A DNA stretch of 64,000 bases. It comes from Vibrio gazogenes (GTDB lineage: Bacteria; Pseudomonadota; Gammaproteobacteria; Enterobacterales; Vibrionaceae). This document shows, piece by piece, positions 18,256-27,374 of the stretch. How positions within the stretch are numbered: position 1 is the first letter of the stretch; each line of letters opens with the position of its first letter. The notes below the pieces were generated by a model, which was not told where the DNA came from, ran no database searches, and saw nothing but the letters and a program-made list of their open reading frames with translations. The stretch spans positions 868,001-932,000 of the forward strand of contig NZ_CP092587.1 in assembly GCF_023920225.1 (NCBI RefSeq), given 5' to 3'. Made by a program: the position numbers and the translations under genes.

Positions 18256-19041
18256 TTAACACTCTATTACCGACGCATGAGGAAGATGATCCGAAGCTTG
18301 CTCAAAGGGAAGTTTTTTATTAATTCGTCCTATTTTGAGATCACATCTACTTTTTACAAATATCCAGTCTATTTTTCTACCAGTTCCATGCTCAGTAGGT
18401 GATAGGTCGCCGTCATAGACATACCCTCTATCAATTAATAGCTGTTGCCGGGATAACGGGCAGATCATTTCGGATGAGTGTTCATTAAAGTCACCCGCAA
18501 TCACGTATACATCAGCCGAAACAGATTCGAGCTGATCTACATACTCGACTAATTCGTTATATCCGCGCAGCTTTATTTCCAACTTTTTTTCTGGATCTGT
18601 CTCATCTCCATCATAACCTTTTAAATGCACAGACAATACGGCGATTAGCCGACTTTTCTTGTCCTTAAATAGCGCACATGGAGCCGCTCTGTATTTCAGG
18701 TCTTTAGTTCTTACAGTATGACTTTCGATCGGTTGTAGTTTTCTTGGATTGTAAACAATGCTATTCCCATGTATACGTTCAAGGACTTTGTTTTTATGCT
18801 CATCATATACTGCAGTTTTATAACCCCCATTAAAAAAATCTTTTGTCTCACTATTAAGCTCTTGAATACATGCAATATCAAAGTCATAAACTTGCATATT
18901 TCTAATCAACTTTGGACAACGTTCAATCCAGTTATCTTTTTCGTTACCATCCTTATCAACAGTAAAACCCTGTGGAGTTTTAAATTCGACTGCATGGAAT
19001 GGATTTAAAATATTGTAGGTAAGAACAATCAATTTGGTCAC
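18256..19041 (-). CDS. Endonuclease/exonuclease/phosphatase (EEP) family protein
   Basis: A 261-aa protein with every catalytic block of the EEP (DNase I/exonuclease III/inositol phosphatase) fold: LTYNILN at the start (Asn), IACIQELNS (metal Glu), VLSVHLKGYDGD, IAGDFNEH (Asp-x-Asn), IDWIFV and the terminal SDHLPH (Asp-His). It probably hydrolyses a phosphodiester or phosphomonoester in nucleic acid, a nucleotide or a lipid; sequence alone does not decide. There is no signal peptide. It is first in the three-gene operon, with a poorly conserved AT-rich upstream region that would hold the promoter. Confidence 0.85.
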   Translation of the reverse strand: MTKLIVLTYNILNPFHAVEFKTPQGFTVDKDGNEKDNWIERCPKLIRNMQVYDFDIACIQELNSETKDFFNGGYKTAVYDEHKNKVLERIHGNSIVYNPRKLQPIESHTVRTKDLKYRAAPCALFKDKKSRLIAVLSVHLKGYDGDETDPEKKLEIKLRGYNELVEYVDQLESVSADVYVIAGDFNEHSSEMICPLSRQQLLIDRGYVYDGDLSPTEHGTGRKIDWIFVKSRCDLKIGRINKKLPFEQASDHLPHASVIEC

Positions 19042-19544
19042 CTTTATTTTTCTCCAAGCTATAGAATATGAATTTAAATTAAAAGTCTATATTAAACACC
19101 TATTTTAAGACCATTATGCCATAGCGTACTGTACTTTGGACGGCCAATAGCAGACATTTCAAACGTAGCTATACTGCCTGTTTCACCCACATACACCGGC
19201 TTACATTTTTCAAAAAGCATATAAATCCCGCTTCCGATGGTTGAGAGCTCACCCCAATGTCATTAACTTAAGCCAACATAGTGTATAAAACTCTTAAATA
19301 TCATATAATTATGACTTGTTTCGATACCTTAAAAGGCCGGATTCATAACTTCCCGGTGTTATCTTCCGATGAAAGGCTTCAAAACCTTGGTTGATTGTCC
19401 TTGTTGGCATAAGTCTTCCTCAATAGGCTTTGTTTCTGGTCTCTTATCCTCATATTGCAATGTCCACTATGGGTCGTAAGCTGTTGTTTCAGCATAGTAT
19501 ATTTACGAATCTTCCACACAACTTATTGCATAGTTTTTTTGCTC
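19042..19544. other. Gene-free spacer upstream of the three-gene operon
   Basis: No protein-coding pattern is convincing on either strand. It should contain the promoter of the minus-strand operon near 19050-19110 (AT-rich). CGGCCAATAGCAGACATT at 19141-19158 is the third copy of the module-boundary repeat. The rest may be decayed mobile-element DNA. Confidence 0.4.
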
Positions 19545-19957
19545 TTACAACTCTAGGGTTAGATATAGGTCACGAATCTCATCAGGAAGTATGCAAAGGT
19601 AGTCTAGGGTTTGGGCTTCGGTGGCGTGTCCGAAGGCTCGCATGAGGATCGCGACGTAAGCTTTGTTTTGTATGCGTTGGTGGTAGCCCCATGTTTTGTG
19701 TAAGGTGTGGGAGCCGTAATTTTCGGGCAGTCTTACTTCGTTACACCACAGTTTCACCAGCCTATTTACGGCGGCAACGGTTAAGGCTTTTCTGCTTCGC
19801 TGCGATAGGAAGAGTGGGGCTTTGGGGTCGTGCTTTCTTGGATGGTAGGCTAACCAGTTTTGCAAGGTGGCCTTTGTTACATGGTTGATTACCGTTAGGC
19901 GGTATTCGCTGTTTTTGGACTGTCTGAGGTCAAGTGTATCACCAGCTCGCAAATGCA
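19545..19957 (-). pseudogene. C-terminal part of a tyrosine recombinase, cut by an IS
   Basis: About 137 codons of integrase catalytic domain, entering from the IS end as TLHLRAGDTLDLRQSKNSEY, then SHTLHKTWGYHQR and the tyrosine block TLDYLCIL. The first catalytic Arg box is missing, and the second box reads HTLH where HTLR is expected, so the catalytic Arg is also replaced. It is a relic. It may belong with the N-terminal fragment at 21187-21573 on the other side of the IS, but roughly 150 residues between them are absent, so they could also derive from two different recombinases. Confidence 0.7.
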
Positions 19958-19973
19958 GGGTTCTACCCCGTTT

Positions 19974-20820
19974 TCACGGACGGTTTAGTAAAGACGTAAA
20001 CTTGCTGTCTTGATTCGCCAGTCTACGTCTCATTCTTGGATTATGGAACCGTTCGATATAATCAAAAATATCTGCTCTGGCTTCATTTCTTGTCCGGTAT
20101 TGTCGATAGTTGATTCGTTCCCGTTTCATCACACCGAAGAACCCTTCACAAGCCGCGTTATCTGCACAATGGCCTACAGCACTCATGCTGCTGGTTAGGT
20201 TCTTTTGCTTGAGAAAGCGCTGATAATCTCCACTGGTAAATTGTGTGCCTCGATCAGAATGTAAGATAACATGATGTCTTTCCTGTCGCTGCCAAACCGC
20301 CATTTCGACGGCTCGAATCACCATATGACGGTCTTGTCGATGATGCATCGACCAGCCAACGATGAGCTTGCTAAACAGGTCAAGCACTACACACAGATAA
20401 AGTTTCCCTTCAAGTGTCCCAATTTCTGTAATGTCTGTGACCCATTTGGTTTCCGGCTCCAAAGCATTAAAGTCCCGCTCAAGATGATCCTTTAAACCGT
20501 CAGGACGTGCGGACTTTCGCTTTGCCCCTCACCCCTCAACCTTTTTTACGCGGCCAGCCATAAAGTCCATTCGCTGACATCAGCCTGGCCACACGATTTA
20601 AGCTCGCCTTCAACCCTTCTGCTTGCAGATCTTCGTGCATACGTGGTGCGCCGATAATGCCGCCGCTATCATCATGGAGCTCGCGCATTCGTTTTAATAA
20701 CGTTGCGTTAGCAAGAGTACGCGCACTTGGCTGACGTTCCACCCAAGCATAATAACCACTAGGGGAGACGCGCAAACAACGGCACATGAGGCGAACAGAA
20801 AACACATCGCGGCAGCGCAA
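19974..20820 (-). pseudogene. IS3-family transposase OrfB, frameshifted
   Basis: The first part (20820-about 20530) gives the HTH_21 region ([33 protein letters not shown]) and stops after [12 protein letters not shown] different frame resumes at [20 protein letters not shown] and runs through the rve core: VTDITEIG (Asp), [10 protein letters not shown] (Asp) and [10 protein letters not shown] (Glu), ending near 19974. One indel near 20525 splits it, so the element is probably not autonomous. All three catalytic residues remain encoded. Confidence 0.8.
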
Positions 20821-20834
20821 TATCGCAAGATACC

Positions 20835-21128
20835 TTACGGTAACTCTTTGGCGAAGAACGTTGCCGCTTCTCGCAAAAAATCACGTTCCTTTTTCACTTT
20901 AGCTAATTCGCGTTTTAGCCTCGCCATTTCTTCATCACGAGGAGAGCCAGTGCCTTGAAATGCTTTATCTTGAGACTGCTCCGCCTCTCGTTTCCAACGG
21001 TTTAATAAGTTAGGATTGATGCCGATATCTAATGCTATCTGACGACAACTGACACCCGGTTGCTGAGTCAGCGCAACGGCTTCGCGTTTGAATTCTGCAG
21101 AATATTTTCTTCGCTTGGTCATAGACAC
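20835..21128 (-). CDS. IS3-family transposase OrfA
   Basis: A 97-aa OrfA with a helix-turn-helix ([16 protein letters not shown], then [20 protein letters not shown]) and a C-terminal leucine zipper ([20 protein letters not shown]), the standard IS3-family layout. In active elements the complete transposase is made by a -1 frameshift into OrfB; here OrfB itself carries an indel. Confidence 0.88.
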   Translation of the reverse strand: MSMTKRRKYSAEFKREAVALTQQPGVSCRQIALDIGINPNLLNRWKREAEQSQDKAFQGTGSPRDEEMARLKRELAKVKKERDFLREAATFFAKELP

Positions 21129-21186
21129 TCCTTTTAGGCATAGTATGCCTCTTTATAGATGTGTCCGTAAAATATGGGTAGAACCC

Positions 21187-21573
21187 GTCAAACGCATATT
21201 TGATGCGGTTTTTTCGCTCCAACAAGAAAAACAATTGCTGAGTAAACTGTTGATCGTTAATCGCTTCGGTGGCTCGTTGTTTGAGCATTAGTTGTCGTTG
21301 TGTGGCTCCATCCAACTCTTGAAAGCTGGCTCTCATACTTTCCATCCTAGCGACACTCTCCCTTATTTCAGTAAACAGACAATCAAACATCACCTTATGC
21401 TCACGAGCGGCGATCATTGCACTGGCTCGGCATTTGGTTTTTAAGCTGATTTTGAGTTCTTTTTTGGCACTGGGTATGACGCTTAGAATATCTAACGGGG
21501 TGCGCTGGCGAAAGTAAAAGGTATGAAATCTGTTGAGATAGAGGAAATTATTTGTGGTCATTGTGTGGCTCAC
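21187..21573 (-). pseudogene. N-terminal part of an island integrase, cut by an IS
   Basis: About 128 codons from MSHTMTTNN, including FLYLNRFHTFYFRQRTPLDI and LKTKCRASAMIAAREHKVMF, which is the N-terminal region of large site-specific integrases of genomic islands. The frame runs into the right end of the IS at GFYP. Its place next to the 3' end of ssrA, reading away from it, is where the integrase of a tmRNA-integrated island is expected. The catalytic part is missing or moved. Confidence 0.7.
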
Positions 21574-21633
21574 CTATGTGGCTCACCTGATAAATTGACC
21601 TTGAATAGTGGAAAATGAATGGAAAGTAGATAC

Positions 21634-21672
21634 AAAAATGGCTTGTAAATCATTGATTCACAAGCCATTTTT
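21634..21672 (-). terminator. Terminator of ssrA
   Basis: AAAAATGGCTTGT (21634-21646) and ACAAGCCATTTTT (21660-21672) form a perfect 13-bp stem with a 13-base loop and a T tract on the minus strand, 10 bases beyond the tmRNA 3' end. Confidence 0.8.
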
Positions 21673-21681
21673 ATTTCCAAT

Positions 21682-22047
21682 TGGTGGAGCTGGCGGGAGT
21701 TGAACCCGCGTCCGAAAATCATTCATCTTTGGTACTACATGCTTAGTCGATCTTTAATTTCACTACCACCTGCGAACCGACACGCGAATGAATAGCTAAC
21801 CTGAATTATGTCTTACGCTTCATCCCTCAGGTGGGGGAATCCACGCCAGCTTGTTTTGGTTTGACCATCTGAACTCCCCGTCCTACAAGCAGAGGCTAGG
21901 GCAGATGGGCTCTCAGCAGGTTATTAAGCTGCTAGTGCGTAGTTTTCGTCGTTTGCGACTATTTTTTTGCGGTTTGTTAACGAGGCCTACCGCACCTCGG
22001 CATGCACCTCAGACTGCAAAATTCCCGTCGAATCCTGAATCAGCCCC
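21682..22047 (-). ncRNA. ssrA: Transfer-messenger RNA (tmRNA)
   Basis: A 366-nt tmRNA on the minus strand. The 5' end GGGGCTGATTCAGG and 3' end GCTCCACCA form the acceptor stem, and the T arm reads GGGTTCAACTCCCGC. The tag frame at 21924-21956 encodes ANDENYALAA plus stop, the Vibrio type. With SmpB it rescues stalled ribosomes and marks the unfinished protein for proteolysis. Its 3' end is a known integration target for islands (VPI-1 in V. cholerae, CP4-57 in E. coli), which fits the integrase relics just beyond it. I found no second copy of the 3' end in the window. Confidence 0.97.
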
Positions 22048-22062
22048 AGAGGTAGAGTGTGC

Positions 22063-22090
22063 ATACTACCAGAATTGTTCCTACTGTCTA
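22063..22090 (-). promoter_or_regulatory. Probable ssrA promoter
   Basis: Minus strand: TAGACA (22085-22090), a 16-base spacer, then TAGTAT (22063-22068), about 15 bases before the mature 5' end of tmRNA. It lies in the 68-base gap between smpB and ssrA. Confidence 0.55.
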
Positions 22091-22115
22091 GTGCTGCACA
22101 ATCATATGGTTAAGT

Positions 22116-22595
22116 TTAACGCAGTGAGCTCTTCATCACGCGATCTTTTTGGCGTTGCCAGTCACGGTCTTTGGCCGTATCACGCTTATCGTGCAACTTC
22201 TTACCCTTGGCAACCCCGATTTTTATTTTGACCCATGAGCGAGACCAGTACAGCGATAGCGCGATTAAGGTCATCCCTTCACGATTGATTCGGCCGAATA
22301 AATTATCGAGTTCACGACGAGAGAGAAGGAGTTTGCGTACCCGAGTCGGGTTGGCAATCACATGTGTCGAGGCTTGTTGCAGTGGGATAACGCTCATGCC
22401 GGAGATAAAAGCTTCTCCGTTACGCAAGAAGACATAACTTTCTGCGATATTTGCTTTGCCCTGGCGAAGTGATTTCACTTCCCAGCCCTGAAGCTCCAGA
22501 CCAGCTTCTATCTCATCTTCAATGAAATATTCGTGGCGAGCTTTTTTGTTCAGAGCAATCGTGTTGCTCCCTGCTTTTGATTTTTTCTTTGCCAT
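22116..22595 (-). CDS. smpB: SsrA-binding protein SmpB
   Basis: A 159-aa SmpB, the tmRNA partner that places it in stalled ribosomes. Diagnostic stretches are [53 protein letters not shown] and the conserved C-terminal tail [10 protein letters not shown]. The ATG at 22595 gives the usual [20 protein letters not shown] start; a longer frame to 22697 lacks family support. It lies directly upstream of ssrA on the same strand, the usual Vibrio order. Confidence 0.97.
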   Translation of the reverse strand: MAKKKSKAGSNTIALNKKARHEYFIEDEIEAGLELQGWEVKSLRQGKANIAESYVFLRNGEAFISGMSVIPLQQASTHVIANPTRVRKLLLSRRELDNLFGRINREGMTLIALSLYWSRSWVKIKIGVAKGKKLHDKRDTAKDRDWQRQKDRVMKSSLR

Positions 22596-22815
22596 AGTGG
22601 AGCGTATTATACGGATTGCGTGTAGCTTGGGAAATCCTTTTATTGGCATTGGTGCAAAATATACACAATTGTCTGATAAATCTGCGATTATTGTCATTGC
22701 GAGGCGATGGATTGACAGGTTGAAGTCAGTCGGGAGTGAGATGCTGACCTTGAGCTCACTTGTGTATCACAGTAAAATTACGGCGCTTAGGTGTAAAGAG
22801 GAAGAAGGAGCATCA

Positions 22816-23247
22816 ATGAAGCAGGTGAGTCGTTCTGCACTGGTATCGTTTAGCGCTGAACAGATGTTTAATTTAGTCAATGACGTGATGCGTTATCCTG
22901 AGTTTTTGCCGGGTTGTTCCGGTGCGAGAGTGATTGAGTCAAATGCTGACAAGATGGTCGCTTCTGTTGATGTCTCCAAAGCGGGGATCAGCAAAACATT
23001 TACTACATTGAATCAGTTAAAAACGGGTGAAGCTATTTTGATGAATTTGGTGGACGGCCCTTTTAAAATGCTGCGTGGTGGATGGTATTTTACACCGCTC
23101 GATGAATGGGCTTGTAAAGTTGAACTGAAGCTTGAATTTGAGTTTTCCAGCAAGATGATTGAGCTGGCATTCGGCAAAGTATTCAATGATCTGACCAATA
23201 ATATGGTGAATGCTTTCACCAAACGGGCAAAGCAGGTGTATGTATGA
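22816..23247 (+). CDS. ratA: RatA family START-domain protein
   Basis: A 143-aa protein of the RatA/Coq10 START-like family ([51 protein letters not shown]). In E. coli RatA was reported to block 70S ribosome assembly; the wider family binds ubiquinone-like lipids, so the role is debated. The ATG at 22816 is chosen because AAGGAG lies 6 bases upstream; the frame is open back to 22522 but there it overlaps smpB on the other strand. Its stop overlaps the rnfH start by four bases. Confidence 0.93.
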   Translation: MKQVSRSALVSFSAEQMFNLVNDVMRYPEFLPGCSGARVIESNADKMVASVDVSKAGISKTFTTLNQLKTGEAILMNLVDGPFKMLRGGWYFTPLDEWACKVELKLEFEFSSKMIELAFGKVFNDLTNNMVNAFTKRAKQVYV

Positions 23248-23597
23248 CGGATGAAGAGAATACGATTCATGTGGAGGTTGTGTATGCGCTGCCACATGAG
23301 CAGCGCGTGCTGTCGTTGGTTGTGTCGCCATCGATGACGGTGGAAGAGATTATCCGCCAATCGGGTGTGTTGAATATGTATCCGGAAATTGATCTGGCCA
23401 AGAATAAAGTGGGGATTTTCAGTCGTCCGGTGAAATTGGATGCGACAGTCCGGGATCGAGACCGGATCGAAATTTACCGGCCATTGCTGGCCGATCCGAA
23501 AGAAATTCGCAGGAAGCGGGCAGAGAAGGCAAAAGCTGCGGGAACCGCTGACCCGGTAACCGGCGGTAAACTAAATCCACTTAAGAAATCGTTGTGA
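23244..23597 (+). CDS. rnfH: RnfH family ubiquitin-fold protein
   Basis: A 117-aa RnfH/RatB-type beta-grasp protein ([50 protein letters not shown]). It is found next to ratA throughout gammaproteobacteria; the pair was proposed as a toxin-antitoxin module, but toxin neutralisation is not well supported. It is coupled to ratA through an ATGA overlap and ends at a strong terminator. Confidence 0.92.
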   Translation: MTDEENTIHVEVVYALPHEQRVLSLVVSPSMTVEEIIRQSGVLNMYPEIDLAKNKVGIFSRPVKLDATVRDRDRIEIYRPLLADPKEIRRKRAEKAKAAGTADPVTGGKLNPLKKSL

Positions 23598-23607
23598 TTC
23601 TGATAGT

Positions 23608-23636
23608 AAAAAAGCTCGCACCGCGAGCTTTTTTTA
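23608..23636 (+). terminator. Terminator after rnfH
   Basis: AAGCTCGC-ACC-GCGAGCTT followed by seven T residues. The A run before it lets it also serve the converging bamE gene. Confidence 0.88.
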
Positions 23637-23656
23637 TAACTGATGGTTTGACTCGT

Positions 23657-24019
23657 TTACTGGACGCTTTCAAAGAATTGGTCACTGTTATGAAAGTCAC
23701 CAGCCAGATGAATCAGTGACCCCCTCTTGTCAAATTTGACAATCAGATTCTTCTGAACCGGATCTTCATGACCGGAGACATGATGATAAATGTAGTACCA
23801 AGTATCGGGATAACCATTCTCAACGAGCATCGGAGAACCAAGAACATAGCGGACCTGTTGTTTGGTCATGCCGAATTTCAATTGATCAACTTCTTGTTGA
23901 TCAACGTAGTTGCCTTGGTTGATATCAATCCGGTAAACCAACATATCGGTAACCGATGAACATCCACTAAGGACAAGTATTGCTAATGACGCGGTGATGA
24001 GAGACTTCTTCAATTGCAT
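23657..24019 (-). CDS. bamE: Outer membrane assembly lipoprotein BamE
   Basis: A 120-aa BamE (SmpA) with a signal peptide and lipobox LVLSGC (Cys at residue 20). The SmpA/OmlA domain is seen in [20 protein letters not shown] and DTWYYIYH. It is a small lipoprotein of the Bam complex that folds beta-barrel proteins into the outer membrane. It converges on rnfH and has its own upstream region. Confidence 0.96.
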   Translation of the reverse strand: MQLKKSLITASLAILVLSGCSSVTDMLVYRIDINQGNYVDQQEVDQLKFGMTKQQVRYVLGSPMLVENGYPDTWYYIYHHVSGHEDPVQKNLIVKFDKRGSLIHLAGDFHNSDQFFESVQ

Positions 24020-24542
24020 AGTTTGTTTACTGCATTGTCATTTAGAGTGAAAGCTTGGCTGATAATAAACAAGCTTGGTGAAGAAGTAAAAGGGTTCCCC
24101 ACCATCTTATCTCACTCTCAGACTACAAATTTTAGATTTTGTTGCATCTGATCGGTTTTTTTTCAAAATTCGTCACTAATTATAGAGCCTGATGGTCATA
24201 TGAGCTGCTTTTCGAACGGTTTAATTGGATTGGACAGCCTTATTTGGTTAGACAGATAGAGTTGGTTAGACAGATAGAGTTGACGGTATACCTCAGTTCA
24301 TGAGAAGCACCCAACAACCATAGCGGGATGACTGAGAGGGTGATATCGCTTCTCATGACCTGAAGTCTGTCTGATTAAGTTAAGTGATGAATCATACCGC
24401 TTTATATTCAAAGCTATTCATCTGATATAAAAATAGCCAATGATTGACTTTAGATATTCATAAATAAAATATAATTGGTCTGATGTTTAATATTCTGATT
24501 TATACTGAATTGATTGATAATAAATTGATGAATCTGAATTAT
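24020..24542. other. Long intergenic region with repeats
   Basis: No gene is visible. TTGGTTAGACAGATAGAG occurs twice in tandem (24244-24261 and 24262-24279). TCATGAGAAGC at 24298-24308 and GCTTCTCATGA at 24348-24358 form a perfect 11-bp inverted repeat around a 39-base loop without a T tract. The promoter of bamE should lie close to 24030-24100. Confidence 0.6.
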
Positions 24543-25328
24543 TTATATTGGTGAATCCTTGTGAATGAATTCATATGATAAAAAACTATCGAGTAGGTGG
24601 CATGTTTCTATCAATTGCCGACTTAATTTATTGTTCTTTTTAAAGAATAGAACGGCATAGGCAAGTGGTTTAAATTTACGCAAAAGCTGATGGATTTCTA
24701 TTAAGCTTTGCCAATATTCATCGGAAACCTGTTGCTTCCAATAACATAATGCTCTTCTTTTTTGTTCGATAGTGACTTGTTTGATACGGCATAAGTCCAT
24801 AAGTAATAGATAAATGTCTCTTGCTTTGAGCTTCGGACTTGCGTGCATAATTGATTCTTCAAAATCAATCAGGCTGAGCTGATTATGCTGGTCGATTAAT
24901 ATATCACGCAGTGCCGGGCGTCCATGAGCAATATCCGCATTATGTAATTTGATGAATAGATTGAACAGTTGCATCAATGTATCATCAGTAATACGGTCTG
25001 CCTCAACCTGAGAGAGTGGTTGGCCTTTGTCGGGCGTAACAAAGAAACGTTTCCCTGCTAGTGTGATTTTAGGAACTTGAAATCCAATCGAATTTAAATA
25101 AAGCAATACCGATTTTTCATGTTCAAAACGTGACCATGAATTCATCGTTGCCTTTGACTGGAAGCATGAAAATAAATTGAACTTACTCGCAAGTGACGAG
25201 AGCTTTCGGATTAAGTTAGATTTATCCTCTCCGCCAATCTTTAACCAATAAGTTTTCTTTTGATTCGTGATTTTAATAACACCATTGATGTTTCTATCAA
25301 TGTATTTTATGCATTGTTCTTTTAACAT
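24543..25328 (-). CDS. Lipopolysaccharide kinase-like (WaaP/KdkA/InaA family) protein
   Basis: A 261-aa eukaryote-like kinase fold. The catalytic loop reads ADIAHGRPALRDILID (near 131-146) and the metal-binding block SLIDFEES follows, as in Kdo kinase and WaaP relatives that phosphorylate lipopolysaccharide core sugars. The nucleotide-binding Lys region near the N-terminus is hard to place. The gene is AT-rich, with spacers of 523 and 205 bases on its two sides, and sits between bamE and recN, which are neighbours in V. cholerae as I recall, so it may be an insertion. Confidence 0.7.
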   Translation of the reverse strand: MLKEQCIKYIDRNINGVIKITNQKKTYWLKIGGEDKSNLIRKLSSLASKFNLFSCFQSKATMNSWSRFEHEKSVLLYLNSIGFQVPKITLAGKRFFVTPDKGQPLSQVEADRITDDTLMQLFNLFIKLHNADIAHGRPALRDILIDQHNQLSLIDFEESIMHASPKLKARDIYLLLMDLCRIKQVTIEQKRRALCYWKQQVSDEYWQSLIEIHQLLRKFKPLAYAVLFFKKNNKLSRQLIETCHLLDSFLSYEFIHKDSPI

Positions 25329-25533
25329 AACATGAATATATTATTTGTATGATATTTTGAATGGGCAATGACGAATTGCGGCACATTCTATCCGTTTTTT
25401 GTTAAGTTAAGATCAAATGCAGAAAAAATCAAAATAAATATCGGGCTGGATGTGATTTAATCAAAATGCCCGATATTTATTATGAAGAGGATATTCAGAA
25501 TATTGATGATAAAATAAATTAGTGTAAAAATAG

Positions 25534-27201
25534 TTATGCAGCTACGAGCAATAACTCTTTTGCATTCGCTAAAGTTGTTTCAGTAATTTGACTACCGCCA
25601 AGTAATCTTGCTAATTCTTTAATCCGTTGCTGATTGTCCAGCTTGAGCATTTGTGTTTGGGTTTTTCCGCCTTTCGTTTGTTTAGCAACAAAAAGTTGTT
25701 GATGTCCACAACCGGCAACCTGTGGTAAGTGGGTGACACACAAGACTTGGGTCGACTCGCCCAACTGACGTAGCATTTTCCCGACGACAGCGGCTGTCGG
25801 GCCACTGATGCCGACATCGACTTCATCGAAGATCAAACTTGGGGTTTCGACTTTTTGTGCAGTAATCACCTGAATCGCGAGTGATATTCGCGATAGTTCT
25901 CCGCCTGAGGCGACTTTCGTCATCGGTTGCAATGGTTGACCCGGATTGGTTGAAACCATAAAGCTCACCGAATCGAATCCGAGTGGAGACGGGTGATTGT
26001 CATCATAATGAATATCCATCTGAAACTTGGCTTTTTCCATGCTCAGTTCATGCATACTCTGACTGATTAATTTATTGAGTTCTTTGGCATAACGCATTCT
26101 GGACTGATGCAGTTTTTCAGCGCGGTGAACAAATGACTGATACGCTTCTGCCACAATATTCTCAAGCTGCTCAAGTTTTTCATCGGAATAGTCAAGCTCG
26201 GAAATCTGTTGGCGTAGGTTTTGGTGGTGCTGGTAGAGATCTTCCGGCAGCACATTGTGTTTACGAGCCAGCGACATGACTTTGGAATAACGGTCTTCAA
26301 TATGTGCCATTTGTGCCGGATCTACTTCTATCCGATCCAGATAGTCGCGCAGTTCACTGTTTGCTTCTTCCAACTGAATCAACGCTTCTGCAAGCATGGC
26401 AGGCAACATTGCCATTTTTTCATCCAGCTCGGCTAACTGAACCAGAACCTGATTGGTTGACTGAAGTAAACCGATAGCATTGACTTCATCGCCTTCGTTT
26501 AATAGTTGGATTGCATTTTGGCTGAGGGTGAGTAAGTCACCACTATTGGTCAGGCGTTTGTATTCCTGTTCCAGTTCGGGGAACTCATCTTCACTGATCG
26601 ATAATTCGTTCAGTTCTTTAATTTGATATTCGAGTAATTGGAGCTGTGCCTGATTCTGTTGGCTGTTTTCACGGATTTGTTTCAATTCATGACTGGCCTG
26701 ACGCCAATTTTGGTAAGCCACCCGTGTCTTTTTCAACAAATCGGCATGACCGGCATATTGGTCTAACATGGTAAGTTGGTGCTCACTTTTCATCAGTTGC
26801 TGATGGGCGTGCTGACCATGAATATTGATCAGTAATTGGCCGAGTGATTTTAGCTGTGAGATCGGTACCGGATTCCCATTGATAAATGCGCGTGAACGGC
26901 CTTCTTTGGTAATCACCCGGCGAAGAATACAGTCGCTGCCGTCGAGCAGCTCATTATCTTCGAGCCAACGGGTGGCGTGCAGATTGTGATCGAGAACAAA
27001 TGCAGCACAGACTTCGGTTTTTTCTTCACCTTGACGTACCATACTGGCTTCCGCCCTGCCACCGAGACACAAACTGAGCGCATCAATCGCAATGGATTTA
27101 CCTGCACCGGTCTCGCCGGTAATGGTGGTCATTCCTTGAGAAAGTTCTAACTGTAATGATTTTACGATTGCAAAATTATTGACACTTAAATGAGCCAGCA
27201 T
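25534..27201 (-). CDS. recN: DNA repair protein RecN
   Basis: A 555-aa SMC-like ATPase that acts in double-strand break repair. Walker [15 protein letters not shown] is at about 31-44, two coiled-coil arms fill the middle, the ABC signature [13 protein letters not shown] is in the C-terminal part, and Walker B is [12 protein letters not shown]. The ATG at 27201 gives [20 protein letters not shown], the usual start; a TTG at 27225 is less likely. Two LexA boxes lie just upstream, so it should be SOS-induced. Confidence 0.96.
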   Translation of the reverse strand: MLAHLSVNNFAIVKSLQLELSQGMTTITGETGAGKSIAIDALSLCLGGRAEASMVRQGEEKTEVCAAFVLDHNLHATRWLEDNELLDGSDCILRRVITKEGRSRAFINGNPVPISQLKSLGQLLINIHGQHAHQQLMKSEHQLTMLDQYAGHADLLKKTRVAYQNWRQASHELKQIRENSQQNQAQLQLLEYQIKELNELSISEDEFPELEQEYKRLTNSGDLLTLSQNAIQLLNEGDEVNAIGLLQSTNQVLVQLAELDEKMAMLPAMLAEALIQLEEANSELRDYLDRIEVDPAQMAHIEDRYSKVMSLARKHNVLPEDLYQHHQNLRQQISELDYSDEKLEQLENIVAEAYQSFVHRAEKLHQSRMRYAKELNKLISQSMHELSMEKAKFQMDIHYDDNHPSPLGFDSVSFMVSTNPGQPLQPMTKVASGGELSRISLAIQVITAQKVETPSLIFDEVDVGISGPTAAVVGKMLRQLGESTQVLCVTHLPQVAGCGHQQLFVAKQTKGGKTQTQMLKLDNQQRIKELARLLGGSQITETTLANAKELLLVAA

Positions 27202-27227
27202 GTTCACACCTGTACGTTTTACCAATG

Positions 27228-27265
27228 CTGTATAAAGAAACAGTATATACTGTTTCTTTATACAG
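27228..27265 (-). promoter_or_regulatory. Double LexA (SOS) operator of recN
   Basis: Two exact CTGT-N8-ACAG boxes, CTGTATAAAGAAACAG (27228-27243) and CTGTTTCTTTATACAG (27250-27265), separated by TATATA. They are reverse complements of each other, so the whole 38 bases are one perfect palindrome. It ends 26 bases before the recN ATG, where bound LexA would block transcription. Confidence 0.93.
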
Positions 27266-27374
27266 TAAAGATGTTTGGTGATTTTATTTTCACCAATATA
27301 TCAGGCAGGACGAAACGGCTGAATTGATGCATCTTCAGCCTTGCAAATGACAATTAATGTGAGCTTTCAGAGCT

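Larger units (their letters stand above)
19958..21186 (-). mobile_element. IS3-family insertion sequence
   Basis: About 1.23 kb, bounded by GGGTTCTACCC at 19958 and its inverse GGGTAGAACCC ending at 21186. The similarity continues inward (CCGTTTTCACGGAC on the left, ATATTTTACGGACAC on the right). It carries OrfA and a frameshifted OrfB with a DDE integrase core. No short target duplication is obvious, so the exact ends could differ by a few bases. It sits between two integrase fragments. Confidence 0.8.

Noticed and set aside
20536..20820. Treating the two parts of OrfB as separate transposase genes
   Set aside because: They join into one OrfB if a single indel near 20525 is allowed, and the missing linker residues are encoded in the other frame.
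5164..21681. A second copy of the ssrA 3' end as the left island attachment site
   Set aside because: By eye I found no GGCGGGAGTTGAACC-like sequence elsewhere in the window; a computed search could change this.
22522..22815. A 98-codon upstream extension of ratA
   Set aside because: It overlaps smpB on the other strand and the spacer; RatA similarity begins at 22816, where a good ribosome binding site sits.
24244..24279. Tandem 18-bp repeat considered as a CRISPR or phase-variable tract
   Set aside because: There are only two units with no spacers, no cas genes nearby, and no reading frame crosses it.
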